Both the position numbers and the translations under genes were made by a program. From the IMG/VR virus record IMGVR_UViG_3300019776_000657, positions 1 to 64,000 of that record: DNA of 64,000 nucleotides, one strand, 5' to 3'. The first letter of the stretch is position 1; each line of letters opens with the position of its first letter. Positions 50,501 to 61,200 of the stretch are shown one piece after another. The notes below the pieces were generated by a model. That model searched no databases, was not told where the DNA came from, and was given only the letters and a program-made list of their open reading frames with translations. This stretch comes from a virus.

Positions 50501-53500
50501 TGGCATTGTTAGTGACCAACCTGTGGTACCCCCAGTTTGTGCTCCTAACACAGTTCCTGTAATAGTATACAATACACTGGTTGGTTTAGTAGGTGGACTA
50601 GCAGTATCTGATGCAGAAATGTAGAGTTCAACTCGTTCTTGGGTTGTACCTGCAGTTCCTATATTACCAGTTTTGCTTTTGCTTAAACTAAAACGGCTGA
50701 CTTGACTGGCATAACCACTCTTTGTAGCAGTAATATCGATAAACGCGCTATCTGTGCCTGTTGCTATGTTAGTAACAGTAATAGTTTTATTGCTATCAGT
50801 ACTAGTATAGGTTAGTGAAGCACTACTAGCTGGTGAAGTAGTAAATGTCCAGTTAGCACTATCATCTGTACCACCCAACAATATTGTAGCAGTAGTTGTT
50901 GCACCTGTATAACTCAACACAGTGCCATCATTAGCAGCAGGAATAACATGACTGTCATTACTGAGGTTCATGGCCACACCACCAAGACCGGTTTTACTCT
51001 TACTCAAACTAAATCTACTGGTTTGAGTAGTATAACCTGTTCTTGTAGCAGTGATATCGATGTACGCACTGTCTACACCTGTCGCCATGTTGGTAACAGT
51101 TACAGTTCTATTGCTATTAGTACTAGTATAAGTTAATGAGGCGTTACTGGCTGGTAGAGTACTAAACGTCCAATTGGCACTGTCGTCTATGCCACCCAAC
51201 AATATTGTAGCAGTAGTTGTTGCACCTGTATAACTCAACACAGTGCCATCGTTCTGCGCAGGAACTACATGGCTGTCATTGTTGAGGCCAATAGATGTTG
51301 CTGAAGTACCTGGACTACCCTGTATTGATTTCGACAAGGACTGTACAGCTATAACAGACGAAGTGGTTCCATTTGATCTTGTAAAGCCTATTGTATAGGT
51401 TACAGTGGCATTATTTCCAGTTATACCAGTATGATCGCCTATAGTCACTGTTGTTGTACCAGTTCCACTGGTTATAGAACCTGGAGTAGACAATCCGTTT
51501 GCTGCAATTCCAACAGAGTTTATCTGAACATAATTATCACCTTCAAGTACTCTTATAGTAGTACCTGATCCGGTATATGTTACAACTCCCAAGTTGGTAG
51601 TTTGTAGTTGATGTGTGGGATTACCTAGGACTACAGTTATTCCACTATCGCCATCTTTTACAGCTGAAACAATTGTGGCATCGGTAAGGCTATCTTGGCC
51701 AATATAACAAGTTACAGTTACTTTGGTGTTTGTACCAAAATCTGCTATTCTCAAATATACCACATCTGCATTTGTACTATTTTGTGCAATTGCAGAACCG
51801 CCAGTTGCTGCTGTATACAGTGTTACTGTAGGAGACGTACTCCATTTTACACCATTAACAGTATTTTGTTTTAAAGCAGTTAATTGACATACTTGATCGG
51901 CTATGTTGACGTTATTTTTATCTCTATTAAAGACGTATCTATCTGCTGTTAAGAATAATCCCTTGGCTATTCCACTCAAGACTTGTGGAGTACTCCACTC
52001 AGCGTCTGGAATGCTATCTGTATCTCCAGTATTTGCAGCACTTGCTTGTGTTATCCATACCACTTTACCCTGTGTTTCACTGGGAATTGCATCACTCCAG
52101 TAGTTGGGTGATACGCCAACAGGGAATCCAGTAATATTTCCTGTACTAAAAATATAGGTACTGGTTGTACTGGTATCTCCAACTGCTCTGGTAAAGTCAG
52201 GAGCTACAGTAGTACTATTATTTCTGGCATACAAATATATTGTGGCTGAGTTTATACCATTGTCTGTAAGAATTACAGGTGTGCTCCACTCAGTAGCTGC
52301 AAGAGTATCTGTATCTGTAGCACTAGAAGCACTTATTACTGTTACATAGAGTGGGTTACTGCCTTCTGGTATTGACTTTTGCCAGCCATTTAACAAGGCT
52401 GTATTTGTTATTTCTTTTGTAACAAAGTTGTAGGTTATTTCACCAGGATTACTTGTTAATGCTGTTGCACTTCTTTGATAGGCATAAACAAGTGCAGTAT
52501 TTAAACCAACACCACCCTTAAAAACAACTTGAAGTTCTTCTTTGTCTAATACTTCTGAACTAGTTTCTTCTGCATATAATCGTACAACAAACTTAGTACT
52601 CAAGTCTGTAGAGCTAGGACTAAAGATTATATCATTGGTTTCTGAAGACTGTACTCTTTGTTCAGTTCCTGCTGTAGTGCCTACATAAGGAGTAACTCCC
52701 AGCCAACCATAGTTGGATTCTACACTACCCACATACTTTTTACCAGTTGCCCTGATTTCATTAAACGGTCCCTCAACAATGCTGTTGGGGCTGTTCTTGT
52801 AAACCACTTTTGTACTGGTTACTATTCTGTAGATTGTATTGCTTTCACCATTTTTTACTTTTACAAAACTTTGAGTTTTTGTAATTTCAAAAGGTATTCC
52901 TGTAAGGCTCTTTCCTACAATAGTGAATACAATGTTGCCCAAGTCCTCAGTAAACTCTGTTAGATCGCCCAACACAGCACTAGGATCACCACTTATACTA
53001 TCCTGTACACTCTGTAGTGTTCCAGGTGTAACATTGGTTTCTGTTATAGCAGTAATTTTCCAACGACCCAAAGTAGTACCAGCATCATCATAGGCCAACA
53101 GTGTGCCGCCTTGATACACTGATATTTCAGTACCACTAAACAGTAGGTTGGGACTGGTACCATCAAAGTTTGCAGGTACTTGGTGGCGATCGTTGCTGAG
53201 CTCTACTCTTATAGTAGCCAATTCAATTGCTGTATAGTCAATGTTGAGTACGGCGTCTTGTCTACTCAAGATATTGCTGTCATCAACATGTCGAGCTGCT
53301 ATAACATACTGGCCTGTAACAGCTTCGTCCCAAGTCCAATTTGTTAATGGACCTTGAAACAGTGTTATTCCAGTTTCCCAAGTGGATCCAGGAGCAGTTA
53401 TATCTTTGATAATTGTATAGGTATAATCAGGAGCAGGACAACGATCCCATTGAAACTTCATTTTTCCTGGCAACACCAAGAAGTCAAAGTTTTGTACATC

Positions 53501-56500
53501 ATCTGGAGGATTGCGCTTTCCTATGACTTCATGAGAAATCCAAGGAGTCCAATTACCAACTCGACCACTGTTGTCTATGTATCGTAATCTTACTCTATAA
53601 GTCTTACCTTGTTCTAGGTCTGTAAATGTAATGCTGCTTTTATCTATTTCTGTTGAAAAATATTTATAACTAGCACTTTCATTGGTTCCTATGTCAATTT
53701 GACCCTGTACTGTTGTAACTGTTTTTGGAAGGGTTAGGTCAGCAAAAAACGGCACTCTCATGGCAAAAATAAATCCACGAGTAGCAGTTTTAATCATAAC
53801 ACTTTCATCACTAACAATGCGCTCTGGCATTATTTCAGGTACTTTGTCACCAATGTCATCTATTTGTAACTGTGGAGTATCTGTTATGTTTGGAAAGTAT
53901 GCTAAATTTGTGTAATTGTAGTATTGTGTGAATATGTTATAGGGATTGGGATTATCTGGGCTAGTATCTACACCATAATCAACAAGAGTCAATCTGGCAT
54001 TCTTGGCCCCATTAGTGGGTTCAATTGAAAGCACTAAAAGGTCTTGAGTTTCTGTTTGTAGTTCGCCAAACATAAACAAATCGCCATCACCTGCTTCATA
54101 CTGAGTGGTTGTGGCTGTTGTTTGTATTTTGGAGTAGTAACCGTCTTTTAATTTTATAGTTGCTGTTATTGCGGTGCCAAGAGCAACATATGATACTGTT
54201 CCAACAGCTTTGTATGTTATACTGGTAGTGGTTACTGAAGTAATCACAGCAGTTGTGTTAGAGATTCCAGAGGCTGTTGTTGTAACATTTACTCTGTCAC
54301 CAACGCTAATTGGATGGTTTCCAATTACTAGTGTAACAAAGTTACCAGTAGCTGTAACACCATAAGTTGAAGCATTAAAAGTAGTTTTTACTTGACGTTC
54401 AGTGTTTAAAACTTGATTAGTACCAACTCCAGTATTACTAACACCTCTAAATCTAATAGTATAGTTTTTATTTTCTGCAATGGGTAGATCTTCGTCTAGT
54501 TTAAGAACATCATCACTTATTCTGTCTGTTATTCTGCCGCTCTGAATTCCCCACATGGGTACGTCATGCAACACCTTAACGCGATCACCACGATTACATA
54601 CTAAATACTCTATATCAGTATTAAGTGTATAAATTTCTGGACGAAGTTTGATTTGTGCATAATGCCAACGACCAAAATCTTCTGCAATCTCTGCATTTGT
54701 AATACCAGGCAGTGTTATGGTTTCAAACAGTTCTGCGCTATCTGCTGTTTTACCCGCAGATGGTAGTATTACTTCATTTTCTTGATAGTTTTTGCTCTCA
54801 TCAAAAAACTGTATCTTAAATGCATCAGGATACTTGGGCAGTGCTTTCACACTCTCAAAACCCCAACTGTTATGAGGAGTAAAGTGTTGAACTACTACAC
54901 TTTGTGCTTCATCAATAATTACAGTCCACTTGCCATCTTTTAATGCAGGACTACCACGACCGGCTGCACAAATATCACGTAGTACTTCCAATACACTGCG
55001 TTGGGCTGCTAACACACCATTATACTCTAATGCCTTGCTAACATTGCCAGAAATTTTCTTTATTTGATAGGTCTGACAGTAGTTGTACCAATACTGAAGT
55101 TTTTGTACGTCTACTTTTGATAAGATCTCTGATTCCAGTATTCTTTGTGGGTTAGCTGGATGTGTTAAAACGTGTAGGAATAGTGCTGCAGGATTACTGG
55201 TTGGTGCTAGGGTGGTCCAGTCTGTTAAAACTGTTTGTGAGTTTACTATAGATGTATTTACTGCATTAACATTGGTACCTGTCCATATCTTACAGATACT
55301 TTGTACTACTGCACTGATTCCATCAATAGTACCATTGAGTTGATCTGTTGCCTTTATCTTGATAGCAGTTTTAGCAACTTGACAGTTGTAAGGTGCCCAA
55401 TCTATTGGACTATAGTTAGGATCTGTATAGTAACCAGTAACAGAGTGCAACACAGAGGTGTGGCTTAATCTGTCTGTGTCGTTTGGCTCACTATCATCAA
55501 CTGTAGTACGTCTAATTTTGAATTCTACACCCTCATATTGAGGATATGTACCAGGTTCTGGACTATCTAATAAATATTCAATAGTCTTTGTAAATCCATC
55601 TTTTTCGCGCTTGGTAATAACAACATCGGGTTGGGGTATCCAAGATCCCCAAGCAGCTGTGCTTTGTGCTGTTGCTTTGATCTTGTACCTATACTCAACT
55701 GCAAAAGTCACTGAGGCTTCAAATGTTTTGCCAGAATCACCACCACTGATCTTGATCAACCTCAAGCCCTGTGGAAAAGATATAGCCACAACCGCTTTTT
55801 GTAACTTTTGAGTAAATGTGCTCTCTACCCAATTTGTAGTGCTCTGTTGAAATACAACAGCTGTTTGTTGAAGTTCTGTATCTGAAACATCTAGATCTGC
55901 TTGAACAGAATCTCTTTTTAAGATTGTATCTGAGTATGGTTGCCAAGTGTTAGAATATCCAGTACCTACAAATCCACCACTTGAGTTTGTTTTTCTCATG
56001 TAGTAATTGCCAGTATTATAGTTATCAGCCCACTCTTGACTGTCAACAACTACTGCTTTTTGCTTACCAGTAACAGGATCTAATGTTGTAACTGCTTTGA
56101 AGTTTGCACCTACTAGTTCCAACCCACTAAAGTTTTGTACTACATCACTGGCGACTATTCTTTCAAAAGCTGTTTTTTGTGCTTTTCTTTGTTCTTCAGT
56201 AAGAGCTGTTGCATAACTAACAGTTACTTGTTCAGTATTTTCATAGTTATCCCATTGTGAGGCACCTACTTGCAGTGTGGTTTCATCAATGGATAAAGGA
56301 CCATAACCCCAAGCCAGCATCATGTTTAAATAACTAATACTCTTGCTTTGATTTAGTTCACCTACTAAAGCTTGTTCTAGTTCTGCACCTGCAGCATCCT
56401 CAAAGGTAACAAACGAACCTGCTCCAAGTGGAGGAGTTATTCTTACTTTACCCAACACAACAGGTATTGCACCATATCGGTTGGCCTGATTCTGCCCACC

Positions 56501-57394
56501 ACCAGCAATCATTTGAGCTTCACTGCTGCCAGGATCTCTTTGTGTTGGTGGTCTAATAGGAAAAGCTGCGTTGATTAAGGCACCGCCTGCTAACATAGTT
56601 GCTGCAGATGCTGTGTACGCTACTGCATGCGCAGCTGTAAAACCGCCAGGTATTGCACCAGCAGCTGTTAATTCTCCTCCGGCCAGTTCAAAAGCAGCAG
56701 GACCAATAACTTGATATGCAACTACTACAAGAGCAATGGTTAATACCATTCTCATTGTACCCTTGTCTTGTGGAACAGCGCGGTATTCCACTACATCTGT
56801 ATGATTTAATATTGTACCTGCCCAAGCTGTACGAGGTACTAATACACCATTAACAAAAATGTGTACAGTGCTCTCTAAAACTTCTGCAGTATTATATTGA
56901 GATTTGACAAGGCTGTACAATTGTTCTAGATTAGTACCAGGAACTATAGCAAGAGTAACTCGCTCTGTTTTGAGGGGGTGTGGAACTGCATTTAATACCA
57001 CACCAGCAGCCTCACGATAGCGGTAAAAACCGTGTACACGGTTATTCCACTTTACACTATCAAAACTCTGGATACTACTACCACTGCCCTCTTGAGCATG
57101 TAAAAACTGTGTGTCACTAACGCATACACCAACGTGTGATAGGTGCCCCATTACTCGTAATAGTACAATACAGCCCTCCGCTGGAGTATTTACCTCTTCC
57201 CAGCCTTCACGGTATTGACTTATCAATTCCTCGCTGCGGGCTCTGTCATCTTCTAGGTAACTGTCAACAAAACTGGGTAGTTCTATGTTGTACTCATTTT
57301 TATAAACAAGACGCACTAAACCCCAGCAGTCAATGCCGGCTTCATCACGACCATGATGTTTGTAGGGAATACCAAGATATTTATTTGACCACAT
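47519..57394 (-). CDS. giant tail tip protein fusing lambda K, I and J functions, 3291 aa
   Basis: Residues 1-125 form an NlpC/P60 peptidase (C23 in GIDCWGL, H87 in HLSHVGV), as in lambda K. Residues about 133-212 match the ubiquitin-like domain of lambda I (ERVTLAIVPGTN, STVHIFVNG), followed by a hydrophobic stretch (about 215-280). From about 290 to 1330 the chain follows the gpJ pattern (RYGAIPVVLGKVRI, LAWGYGPLSID). Later come repeated beta domains, a GATG collagen-like run near 2430, a duplicated 98-residue unit (about 2700-2890) and a YGVYGNTTG-type tip. It would form the central receptor-binding tip and locally open the cell wall. It overlaps the preceding gene by one base. Confidence 0.92.
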   Translation of the reverse strand: MWSNKYLGIPYKHHGRDEAGIDCWGLVRLVYKNEYNIELPSFVDSYLEDDRARSEELISQYREGWEEVNTPAEGCIVLLRVMGHLSHVGVCVSDTQFLHAQEGSGSSIQSFDSVKWNNRVHGFYRYREAAGVVLNAVPHPLKTERVTLAIVPGTNLEQLYSLVKSQYNTAEVLESTVHIFVNGVLVPRTAWAGTILNHTDVVEYRAVPQDKGTMRMVLTIALVVVAYQVIGPAAFELAGGELTAAGAIPGGFTAAHAVAYTASAATMLAGGALINAAFPIRPPTQRDPGSSEAQMIAGGGQNQANRYGAIPVVLGKVRITPPLGAGSFVTFEDAAGAELEQALVGELNQSKSISYLNMMLAWGYGPLSIDETTLQVGASQWDNYENTEQVTVSYATALTEEQRKAQKTAFERIVASDVVQNFSGLELVGANFKAVTTLDPVTGKQKAVVVDSQEWADNYNTGNYYMRKTNSSGGFVGTGYSNTWQPYSDTILKRDSVQADLDVSDTELQQTAVVFQQSTTNWVESTFTQKLQKAVVAISFPQGLRLIKISGGDSGKTFEASVTFAVEYRYKIKATAQSTAAWGSWIPQPDVVITKREKDGFTKTIEYLLDSPEPGTYPQYEGVEFKIRRTTVDDSEPNDTDRLSHTSVLHSVTGYYTDPNYSPIDWAPYNCQVAKTAIKIKATDQLNGTIDGISAVVQSICKIWTGTNVNAVNTSIVNSQTVLTDWTTLAPTSNPAALFLHVLTHPANPQRILESEILSKVDVQKLQYWYNYCQTYQIKKISGNVSKALEYNGVLAAQRSVLEVLRDICAAGRGSPALKDGKWTVIIDEAQSVVVQHFTPHNSWGFESVKALPKYPDAFKIQFFDESKNYQENEVILPSAGKTADSAELFETITLPGITNAEIAEDFGRWHYAQIKLRPEIYTLNTDIEYLVCNRGDRVKVLHDVPMWGIQSGRITDRISDDVLKLDEDLPIAENKNYTIRFRGVSNTGVGTNQVLNTERQVKTTFNASTYGVTATGNFVTLVIGNHPISVGDRVNVTTTASGISNTTAVITSVTTTSITYKAVGTVSYVALGTAITATIKLKDGYYSKIQTTATTTQYEAGDGDLFMFGELQTETQDLLVLSIEPTNGAKNARLTLVDYGVDTSPDNPNPYNIFTQYYNYTNLAYFPNITDTPQLQIDDIGDKVPEIMPERIVSDESVMIKTATRGFIFAMRVPFFADLTLPKTVTTVQGQIDIGTNESASYKYFSTEIDKSSITFTDLEQGKTYRVRLRYIDNSGRVGNWTPWISHEVIGKRNPPDDVQNFDFLVLPGKMKFQWDRCPAPDYTYTIIKDITAPGSTWETGITLFQGPLTNWTWDEAVTGQYVIAARHVDDSNILSRQDAVLNIDYTAIELATIRVELSNDRHQVPANFDGTSPNLLFSGTEISVYQGGTLLAYDDAGTTLGRWKITAITETNVTPGTLQSVQDSISGDPSAVLGDLTEFTEDLGNIVFTIVGKSLTGIPFEITKTQSFVKVKNGESNTIYRIVTSTKVVYKNSPNSIVEGPFNEIRATGKKYVGSVESNYGWLGVTPYVGTTAGTEQRVQSSETNDIIFSPSSTDLSTKFVVRLYAEETSSEVLDKEELQVVFKGGVGLNTALVYAYQRSATALTSNPGEITYNFVTKEITNTALLNGWQKSIPEGSNPLYVTVISASSATDTDTLAATEWSTPVILTDNGINSATIYLYARNNSTTVAPDFTRAVGDTSTTSTYIFSTGNITGFPVGVSPNYWSDAIPSETQGKVVWITQASAANTGDTDSIPDAEWSTPQVLSGIAKGLFLTADRYVFNRDKNNVNIADQVCQLTALKQNTVNGVKWSTSPTVTLYTAATGGSAIAQNSTNADVVYLRIADFGTNTKVTVTCYIGQDSLTDATIVSAVKDGDSGITVVLGNPTHQLQTTNLGVVTYTGSGTTIRVLEGDNYVQINSVGIAANGLSTPGSITSGTGTTTVTIGDHTGITGNNATVTYTIGFTRSNGTTSSVIAVQSLSKSIQGSPGTSATSIGLNNDSHVVPAQNDGTVLSYTGATTTATILLGGIDDSANWTFSTLPASNASLTYTSTNSNRTVTVTNMATGVDSAYIDITATRTGYTTQTSRFSLSKSKTGLGGVAMNLSNDSHVIPAANDGTVLSYTGATTTATILLGGTDDSANWTFTTSPASSASLTYTSTDSNKTITVTNIATGTDSAFIDITATKSGYASQVSRFSLSKSKTGNIGTAGTTQERVELYISASDTASPPTKPTSVLYTITGTVLGAQTGGTTGWSLTMPTTPAYPGAVYMTTALASTTTPATQLTLNTWSDPIIVAKNGQTGTDGKVVYAATVYLQAAYTPTPNTPTGGNFNASTGALTAPAGGWLVTQPTTTTTPTWASDYVFVVNQGSTTNTGGTWGAPYIEAVKGDTGATGATGATGATGATGPAGNKSTTVSCYRWSNSGAGTYTQAFDYTWSSGAISAYPPASPTNWAASAGSSPGSGYTLYQLNLVITDLSSATTTPTNWSSATLNSVGYRQDGSIGLTGDSARLVYAVTNSATAPATPNSSTGSTAPGSTDGTTWSYTATSNLTAGQYMYQSDGTYVTSTNTVTWGAPYLSNLKVGSLSALSANLGSVKIAASGSLYSDGKSYGSATAGFFLGDGGSGVYKFDIGDDTNYLRWSGTALTIAGTISLNSSSTIDGASATTVKTGAASGASSLQPGSAASDVNANSTTISGSKIRAGSILSNNHTGTADGSAFATAGMAIDLVNGAISAKNFRIASDGTAVFGGSISSVATIDGTAASTVKTGAASGASSLQPGSAASDVNANSTTISGSKIRAGSILSNNHTGTADGSAFATAGMAIDLVNGAISAKNFRIASDGTAVFGGSITVSGTDYNTSQFLNSNTTATQVGLGNVSNLTPQNQAQSGLISGVTITGGGITLNGGGSIKAGQTAYDTGTGFFLGFSGSNPNFSIGNSAGNKLTWDTATGVLTITGTLSATSIIGATTASTVVSNAADVINKLNKNAADTLSGTIDFTSAGGFKTGTVAIAADGTTTGSGVAISSKGIVGLNADVATFSINATTGAAVFKGDITGSSGTFSGNLDVAGTAVIRGVNANAAGLLSANLKTPVTPTADIGILATGSFYGVFANGGTKTGVYGTTTGEYGVYGNTTGAATTAGVRGTGGTTGIGVDATSGYIAVRAAAVSPATALYVDGTMQITSTTLVTNLNADKVDGLDASAFVQVASGAANAQYLRFVPILAGDPTAPTDAVNGVWKKFSTNDGQMVWMKIYV
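48731..48990 (-). repeat. 260-bp direct repeat, copy near the C-terminus
   Basis: This stretch is nearly identical to 49025-49284 (offset 294 bases, or 98 codons). Both copies encode the unit with STTISGSKIRAGSILSNNH in the giant tip protein. Confidence 0.92.
49025..49284 (-). repeat. 260-bp direct repeat, upstream copy
   Basis: This is the second copy of the duplicated unit within the 3291-aa gene, differing from 48731-48990 at only a few bases. The near identity at DNA level suggests a recent duplication or ongoing gene conversion. Confidence 0.92.
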
Positions 57395-57924
57395 TAGAAT
57401 AACCCCGGAAAGTATTTTGGACTAAAGCTGTGCATTGGAAATGGCTCACGTTCATAGTTTACCATTTGTAGTTCACAGGTTACTTGGTCGCGATTGTAAG
57501 TAAAATTTGTAACATAAAATCCATCAAAGCTCACCTCTACTGTGTTTGGACTAGAACTCAATACCAGTTCTAGTTTGACTTTTGGTGGACTAGTGATGTT
57601 TCTAATAACAGGTGTTAAGTAACGAGTAACATCACGTATTACTATTGAACAACGAGGAGCCTGAGCTTCTTCTTCTTGTGGTAGTGTGATTTCCAGCGGC
57701 AAAAAGGTATAATCTTCTCCACGACTGGTTATACCATAAACAATGTCATTATCTGTTTCATTGATTCTGTGAGTATTGCCAAGGCTGTCAGTACAGTTAT
57801 CACACAAACGAATTTCGCTGTTGGTGCCATCAGAAAATGTTACCAATGTAATAAGATCATTGGCACTTTCGGTAGAAAACAGGGCCCTAAGGGCCTCTGG
57901 AGTCATAGAACTAATTCTGCTCAT
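57394..57924 (-). CDS. minor tail protein (DUF1833 type, lambda L position), 176 aa
   Basis: The sequence (MTPEALRALFSTESANDLITLVTF, LCDNCTD, YTFLPLEITLPQEEEAQAPRCSIVIRD) follows the DUF1833 pattern found at the tail tip of many siphoviruses, between the M-like and K-like genes. It is beta-rich and likely sits at the end of the tail tube. It overlaps the M-like gene by 4 bases (ATGA) and the giant tip gene by one base, so the set is translated in a coupled way. Confidence 0.85.
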   Translation of the reverse strand: MSRISSMTPEALRALFSTESANDLITLVTFSDGTNSEIRLCDNCTDSLGNTHRINETDNDIVYGITSRGEDYTFLPLEITLPQEEEAQAPRCSIVIRDVTRYLTPVIRNITSPPKVKLELVLSSSPNTVEVSFDGFYVTNFTYNRDQVTCELQMVNYEREPFPMHSFSPKYFPGLF

Positions 57925-58280
57925 GGTAAGATTTCTAACTGTAGTTGTACTGTGTAATAACCTGGTGCCGCATAGGAGAGGGTGTAGTAATCACCCTCTC
58001 CTTGCGGAACTATTCTAACATCTGATACAGTACCCAGTCGTGGATGTGGATACTGAAAACGAAGCGTGCCCTGTGTAGTGGTTTTAACAAACGTTTCTAA
58101 AGCGCTAACTTGTGCGTCTGTCATTAGGTATGACACACTCAAAGTTTTGGGTTTGTTGCCACGTTTTCTCATTTTTGCAGGTCCACTATCCATTGGAGTT
58201 CTAGTAACTAGTACTCCTCCGGTTTCAGTGAACCCTTTTTGTGGACTTTGTGGCAGTGTGGTTGGCCAAACTAAGGGCAT
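57921..58280 (-). CDS. minor tail protein (lambda M type), 119 aa
   Basis: A small beta-rich protein with a GxxR pattern in the middle (RTPMDSGPAKMRKRGNKP) and a TTQGTLRFQYPHPRLG segment, as in the gpM group that joins the tape measure end to the tip proteins. The start lies 2 bases from the tape measure stop, with AAGGAG upstream. The order tape measure, M, L, K-I-J is that of lambda-like tails. Confidence 0.85.
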   Translation of the reverse strand: MPLVWPTTLPQSPQKGFTETGGVLVTRTPMDSGPAKMRKRGNKPKTLSVSYLMTDAQVSALETFVKTTTQGTLRFQYPHPRLGTVSDVRIVPQGEGDYYTLSYAAPGYYTVQLQLEILP

Positions 58281-58281
58281 G

Positions 58282-61200
58282 TTATCTCCTTATTAATTGT
58301 GGTTGTAGTCCAAAAGTACCACGAATAGAACGATTGGCACTACTGCCACCACGAGTGATTTCTCCAGCAGTCATGTCGCCAACAACAACCTCTACACGTC
58401 GATTTCCGCGACTGTCTGTGGTTTCACGAGCTTCAGCACGTTCTGTTGAATAGTTGTTGACAACTACTTCTACTGACCCGCCACCTCCACGAACACCCAG
58501 GTTGCCCTGACCATCGCGTTTCAATGGCATGATCGCCTCAGGGCCGGCTTCACCCATCATACCGGTGCCCTTGGCAAACTTGAATAGGGTAGGGCTGTCG
58601 ACTATGGAGTTGGTAAAAGTACCACCCATAGCAAACTTGTGTACGCCATTATCAAAAGCATTTCCTTTAGCGCTCTTTAATAAAGCAAACTGTGAGCCTG
58701 ATAAACTTGCTGTACCACCTCCAGGGCCTCCTAAGCCTATACCACTGCCGCCAAACATACTACCAACCAAGTTCATTAAACCAGGACGGAATGCTTGATA
58801 CATCTCCTGCATTTGCATTCTAAGTTCTAATCTTAACAAGTCTGCCAGCATGGAGTTTATTAGACTCTTGAAGTTCAATTTACCAGTCTGAGCAAACTCA
58901 ACTATGGCATCAGCCATTTTGTCAAAACTACTTCTAAATACTTCTGCATAGCCTTTTTGGCGAATATCTAATTCATTTATTAGATCTATTTCTTTTAATC
59001 TTTGAGCATTTAAACTCTGAGTTAATCTAATTCTATCTTCATAGGCTGTATTTACTCTGCCTTCATCCTGTTTTTGTTGTTCTCTAACTGCGATTAAAGC
59101 TTCAACAGTGTCAGCAGCTTGAGCCTTTATTTGTGCTTCTCTTCTTATAGATGCTAATTTTGTTTCTTTATCAAGTTGTGCCTCTCTCAAATCTCTTTGA
59201 TAGGCCATACTTTGAGTTTCTAAATCAAGTGCTTTTTGTTTGTCTTGTGCTTGTTGAGCGGTTATTGCTCCAATAGATACTAAATAGTCTAACTCAGTCT
59301 TTTTACCAGAAACAATAGCACTACTAATATCTTCTTCTATCTTAGCTCTGGTATTAGCAAAATCTAATTCTCTTTGCGCAATAGCTGCAGTATTTCTTAT
59401 AGTTTCTGCCTGTCTTGCTAACTGACTCATTTCTTGTCTAGCAAGTAGTATTTCTGCAGTTTGGAAATACTCTTTTCTGGTATTTTGCAACCTTTCAAGA
59501 GCAGATTGTTTTAGTACTTTATCTGTTTCTTCATTATATTTTTTCTGATCTGTATTTACTCTAAATTGAGCATCATTCATTGTTTTTTCAATATTTTGTA
59601 TTTCCAATGCTGTTTCAGCTTGCTGTCTCAAATTCAGTAAGGTTTTATCTACTACTTCTACATTTGAAGTTAAGATCTTTAATCTATCTAATTCTATTGA
59701 TTTAAGTTCTATATTTTGCTGTAGTTCTTTCTGTAGTACTGCTTGTTGTTCAGCCTTCTTTTGATAACCTTCAGTGACAGTTACAGCTGCTTTTTCACCT
59801 TTAATCTGTGTTGTTTTTCTTCTTGATTCTACTCGGGCCTGTTCTGCAGCAGTAAAAGCTTTTGCTTGTTCGGGAGCTGTTTCCATTAATTTTTTGAATG
59901 TTAATGTTCCCTGTATGTAACTCTGAGCAGCTTTTAATCCAGCTGTAGCAGCTATGATACTTTCTCGTTCTACTTGAGCAGTATCTAATTCAGATTTTAC
60001 ATTTTCACCGGCCATTTGCCTTTCAGTATATCTTAATATATCTCTATTAGCTAGTTCTAATCTTCTTAAGTTATTTTGTTGATCATTTAAGTTATTTGCC
60101 AGTAACATAGCATCTACTAAGCTTTGTGTAACTTTTATGTTATCCAACTGTATGTCTAATTCTCTTCTCTTTAATTCTGCTTCTATTGTGGCGGTGCCAG
60201 GACCTGTTCCACCTGCAAGATTTGCTCTAGAAATAGATAAGGATGCCAATTGTGCAGCTTCAGATAGTGGACGATATAGTAGTGTTATAGCTTTTTTGGC
60301 AAGATCTGAAAGGGCTAAATCTGTTATGGGTTTTATTGTTTCTTTTAAAGCGGCATTAAATTTTTGGAGTGTTTCTGCTGCTTCTTTTTGTACAGCTTGA
60401 GCTTTTTCTAAAGCTTTAATTGCTGCTTCTGGATTCGTTGTTTTAACTGTAGTTAATCTTACATCATAACCAAATGCTTCTCCAACTGCTTGCGGTGCAG
60501 CCGCTCCTTGATTTTTTAATTCTTGTGTAGTTTGTTCAGCTTTTTTTAACTGATTTTCATAGTATCCAGCCGCTAATGTCAATCCAGTTAACTGTGCTCT
60601 ATAAGACTCCAATCCTTTTTGCACTTCAGGAGAGAAAAATCTCATTTTACCTACATCATCTATTATGTTTCCTAACTCTATTAACGCCAACTTTGGAGTT
60701 TTAAAAGCTTCGGCCATAGATATACTTGTAGTTATAAATCCTAGAGCTAACTTACTTAAAGGATCTGTAGGGGCCATACTTGTAATTAAATCATCATAGG
60801 CTTTTCCCAACTTTTCAAAACTATCCTTTAAAGAAGTAGAAGATGTTGATATCTTTTTAAACTTTTTTGTTGTTTCGGACTCTAATACTGTGATCTGTTT
60901 AGTAATATCTACTAATAAATTATCTGGTATATTTAAAAGTCCGCTGGCCAAAGATTTACTATCTATTTCTTTTATATTTAGTATTTGTTTTACTTTTTGT
61001 ACAAATTCGGATTTAACTGTGCCTTCTGGCATCAACTTAATAGCGTTGCCTAGACTATAAGCAAATTGCTTGGAAAATTGCTGTTCTGTGCTCTTTCCAA
61101 ATACACTCATTATGCTATTTACAAATCTATCCCAACCATTGGATGCAAATCTCACTTTATCTAAGTCAACTACTAGTTTAGTTAAACTATTAGATACTTC

